Positions 61,659 through 64,000 of a stretch of DNA of 64,000 nt are shown piece after piece; position 1 is the first letter of the stretch; each line of letters opens with the position of its first letter. The stretch spans positions 1-64,000 of the forward strand of contig JALJCO010007068.1 in assembly GCA_023101725.1 (NCBI GenBank), given 5' to 3'. The notes beneath the pieces are model-generated. The model made no database searches, was not told the DNA's origin, and saw only the letters and a list, made by a program, of their open reading frames with translations. This DNA comes from Atherinomorus stipes. Taxonomy: Eukaryota; Chordata; Actinopteri; Atheriniformes; Atherinidae. A program made the translations under genes and the position numbers.

Positions 61659-64000
61659 GTACGAGCTCCGCAACACACACACAGGTGGAAGCCACCGCAG
61701 GGTGGATGGAAATATGCTGCAGAGTGGAAAAATGCAAATGTTGGCTTCCCCCCACACCAGGTTCCCTGACACGTTACCGCAGATCATATCGCAGGCTCTT
61801 GTGTGTGTGTTGGTGTGTGCAACTTATTGTCCAGTAGAGTGGGAAGGTATGAGTGGGCCACCTCTCCTTCCTTTTGTCTTAGTTAAAATTAGAAGCTGAG
61901 GAAGCTCGACAAAGCAGTGGAGCCATTGTTCCTCCTGCTGCTGCTGTTAAAGTGAGATCAGAGAGCAGCAAAACTGAAGAAAGCTGCAGTGACGTGTTCG
62001 ATGCTGCAGGTTGCAAAAGAAAAAACTTAAATTCCAATAACAGAGCTACAAAGTGTTGATGTATTGAGATAACAGGACAAGAGAGGCTTTGAGACTCTGC
62101 AGCTTCATGTCTTTAAATGTCCTTGTGGCTCATCAGCAGTAAAATCTTCTTTTGTATAATTCCATGTTGGTTAACAGGTTAGCAGAATGAGAAAAGGAAG
62201 AATTTCCAACCAGCAGATAAATCAGTCATAGGTAAGGGTGCCATGATTGGGTATAAAAGGAGCATCCAGCAAAAGTTTTGTCTTTCTAAACAACAATGTC
62301 ACCACTATGTGCCAAACTCAGTTAGACTCATCAATAAATGGTGAAAAAATTGTTTGACAGATTGTAAAGAATTATCAATCTTTCAGCACCCACAGAGCAG
62401 AATTTTATGAAAATATTCAGGGAGTCTGGAAAAATCTCAACATGTTAAACCACTGATTTATTAGCAGAAACCAGAATAATGAGGTGCATAAAACAATTTT
62501 TAGATTTACTTCAAAATGAATTTTTTGGGCTTTATTTATTCTCGTCATACACACACATGAACTTTTAAGTGTTTGTTTATTCCCGTACAAAACGCTTTGG
62601 AAGCGCCAAACAATAACTGGCAGCTCAACAATCTGATTCAATAACAAAATGTCAGTGGAACAGGAAATCCCTTTGATTAATACAAGAGCTTAATGTTATC
62701 TATAAATCTTAACAATAAGTACAGCCAATTTATTCTGCCATTATTCTGTCTTATGTAACTTTTCCCCCTATTTATAGGTTAATGAACTGCTTTGCATTGT
62801 GTGTGGAGGAAACAGTCATGCATACAGACAGTACTTCCTTAAACAACACAACCTTATGCTTCCCATAATTTTTGATTTGTTCACTGTCATCAATCATGAA
62901 ATTAATTCATCTTTTGTAATTCCTGCAGCAGTTAAACACTCCCAGGATTAATCCCAGATGGGTTACACTGCAAAAATGAAAATCTTAGCAAGTATATTTT
63001 TCTAGTTTCTAGTTAAGATATCTCATTATATTTAAAATAAGACAAAATTACATAAAGAGAAACATTTCAGACACATAATGAACATGTATTAGGCAATGCA
63101 CCTTATTTCAACAAATCTTATGAAGAAAATTTTGTTGAAATAAGATCAGAAGGAACTTTTTTTTTTTTTTTTTTTTACTTACTTATTTTAAGAGTTGCCA
63201 AGGGTTTTTTTTTGTTTGTTTTTTTTTTTGCTTGTAAAAAGCAAAAACAATCCTGCCAATGGAACAAGCATTTTTTTCTTGAATTTTGTCTTATTTTGAG
63301 TGTGATGAGATATTTGGACGATAAATTAGAAAAGTATACTTAGCAAGATCTGAGTTTTTGCAGTGTAAATATAAACGTGGAATGAATGAGAAAAAATAAA
63401 GCAGAATGGGGAAATTTTCAATTAAGAAAATATAAAATATAAATTTTTGTATGTTTTGTGGATATTTTGATCACTTTCAGTTTTAACAAAATGCATGTTT
63501 TTAAAGTGATTCAAGGCCCATTGATCAGTTATTTTAAATTATAATGTTCGCAAAGGACATGACTAAGAAAAACACACCTCCGCCTTTCAGTTTTATTTCC
63601 CAAGATTGTGAGATTTCTGCTGCTGAAGCATCTGCTGGCACCCAGACTTCAGGGAGGAGAGTGAAACCTAATACAGCTCAAAGAAGGTCTGTTTTTGAGG
63701 GGGCAACCTGCAGATGGAAGTAGGGGAGAGGTGAACGGGAGGAAAAAACCAGACAGAGACGGAGGGTGAGCGAGGAAGAGGAGGGGTAAAGGTAATGAGG
63801 GTAGGAAGAGCGGCGGGTGACAGGGGGAGGAGAGAACGGGGAGATCCGTGAGATGCAGCAGCAGATAGCGTTATCGGGCCGGTCTGATTGCTCCGTGATG
63901 GAGGGAGAGATTGGAGAGGAAGCGCAGAGCTCTGCCCATCGTTCGGCTGGTGCTGGCATTATACCCGCCAGCCATAACACCCGACCGCCGTGGCGCCAAA
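61659..64000 (+). other. Start of epas1 intron 2, no further exon seen
   Basis: The donor gtacga is followed by CA-rich sequence and then ordinary intronic DNA. A MITE lies at 62966-63365. The last 350 bases are purine-rich (GGGAGAGGTGAACGGGAGG and similar), which opens a long frame on the minus strand by composition alone. The expected exon 3 (start of the PAS-A region) is not in the window. Confidence 0.65.
62966..63365. mobile_element. TA-flanked MITE with CACTGCAAAAA ends
   Basis: CACTGCAAAAATGAAAATCTTAGC and GCAAGATCTGAGTTTTTGCAGTG are inverted termini with TA directly outside each (62964-62965, 63366-63367). Subterminal TTTTCTAGTTTCTAGTTAAGATATCTCATTATATTTAAAATAAGAC is mirrored by the right arm. 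It is 400 bp with no coding. A TA target indicates a Tc1/mariner-type enzyme. Confidence 0.88.

Noticed and set aside
63678..63980. 100-residue open frame on the minus strand at the window end
   Set aside because: It is a purine-rich + strand tract read in reverse. There are no conserved motifs, and it sits inside epas1 intron 2.

Overview
This is a vertebrate, almost certainly teleost, nuclear genomic window. It has short exons with GT/AG borders separated by kilobase-scale introns, and the non-coding DNA is crowded with Tc1-like and hAT-like elements, L2-like LINE debris and CA/TG microsatellites typical of ray-finned fish. No bacterial or viral gene organisation is present.

Two protein-coding genes lie on the + strand. 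From 1 to about 12.4 kb is the 3' end of a novel-type protein kinase C, identified as PKC epsilon (prkce). Four coding exons (1628-1766, 3682-3870, 9584-9730, 12273-12419) encode the last 206 residues, from the catalytic Asp of the HRD motif to the stop codon. From 28.1 kb to beyond the window end is the 5' part of epas1 (HIF-2 alpha). It has a GC-rich promoter/5'UTR, a first coding exon with 8 complete codons plus two bases (28686-28711), a 32.8-kb first intron, and exon 2 with the bHLH domain (61468-61658). The 5'UTR holds a well-formed iron-responsive element at 28486-28525, the diagnostic control site of EPAS1. The EPAS1-type residues, including Cys25, and the PRKCE-EPAS1 neighbourship (the same linkage as human 2p21) support both identifications.

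The 16 kb between the genes, and the introns, hold layered transposon insertions. These include a decayed Tc1-like element with ~200-bp inverted repeats (20461-21995), a composite inverted-unit element containing a LINE reverse-transcriptase fragment (22553-24244), and an L2-like LINE 3' end split by a hAT-type element (24.67-26.68 kb). Several hAT-type MITEs have readable 8-bp target duplications (10055-10274, 34645-35792, 42372-42754, 45556-46711, 49501-49929). TA-flanked MITEs also occur (10525-11810, 62966-63365). A minisatellite-bearing repeat occurs twice in opposite orientation about 40 kb apart (1-330 and 39610-40204).

The two genes are not an operon. They are independent loci in conserved linkage: a lipid-activated Ser/Thr kinase and a hypoxia/iron-regulated transcription factor. 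I found no convincing new biological system. The items most worth following up are the IRE, the corrupted hAT copy at 41930-42265 bracketed by a perfect target duplication, the palindrome arrays, and the composite inverted-unit element.
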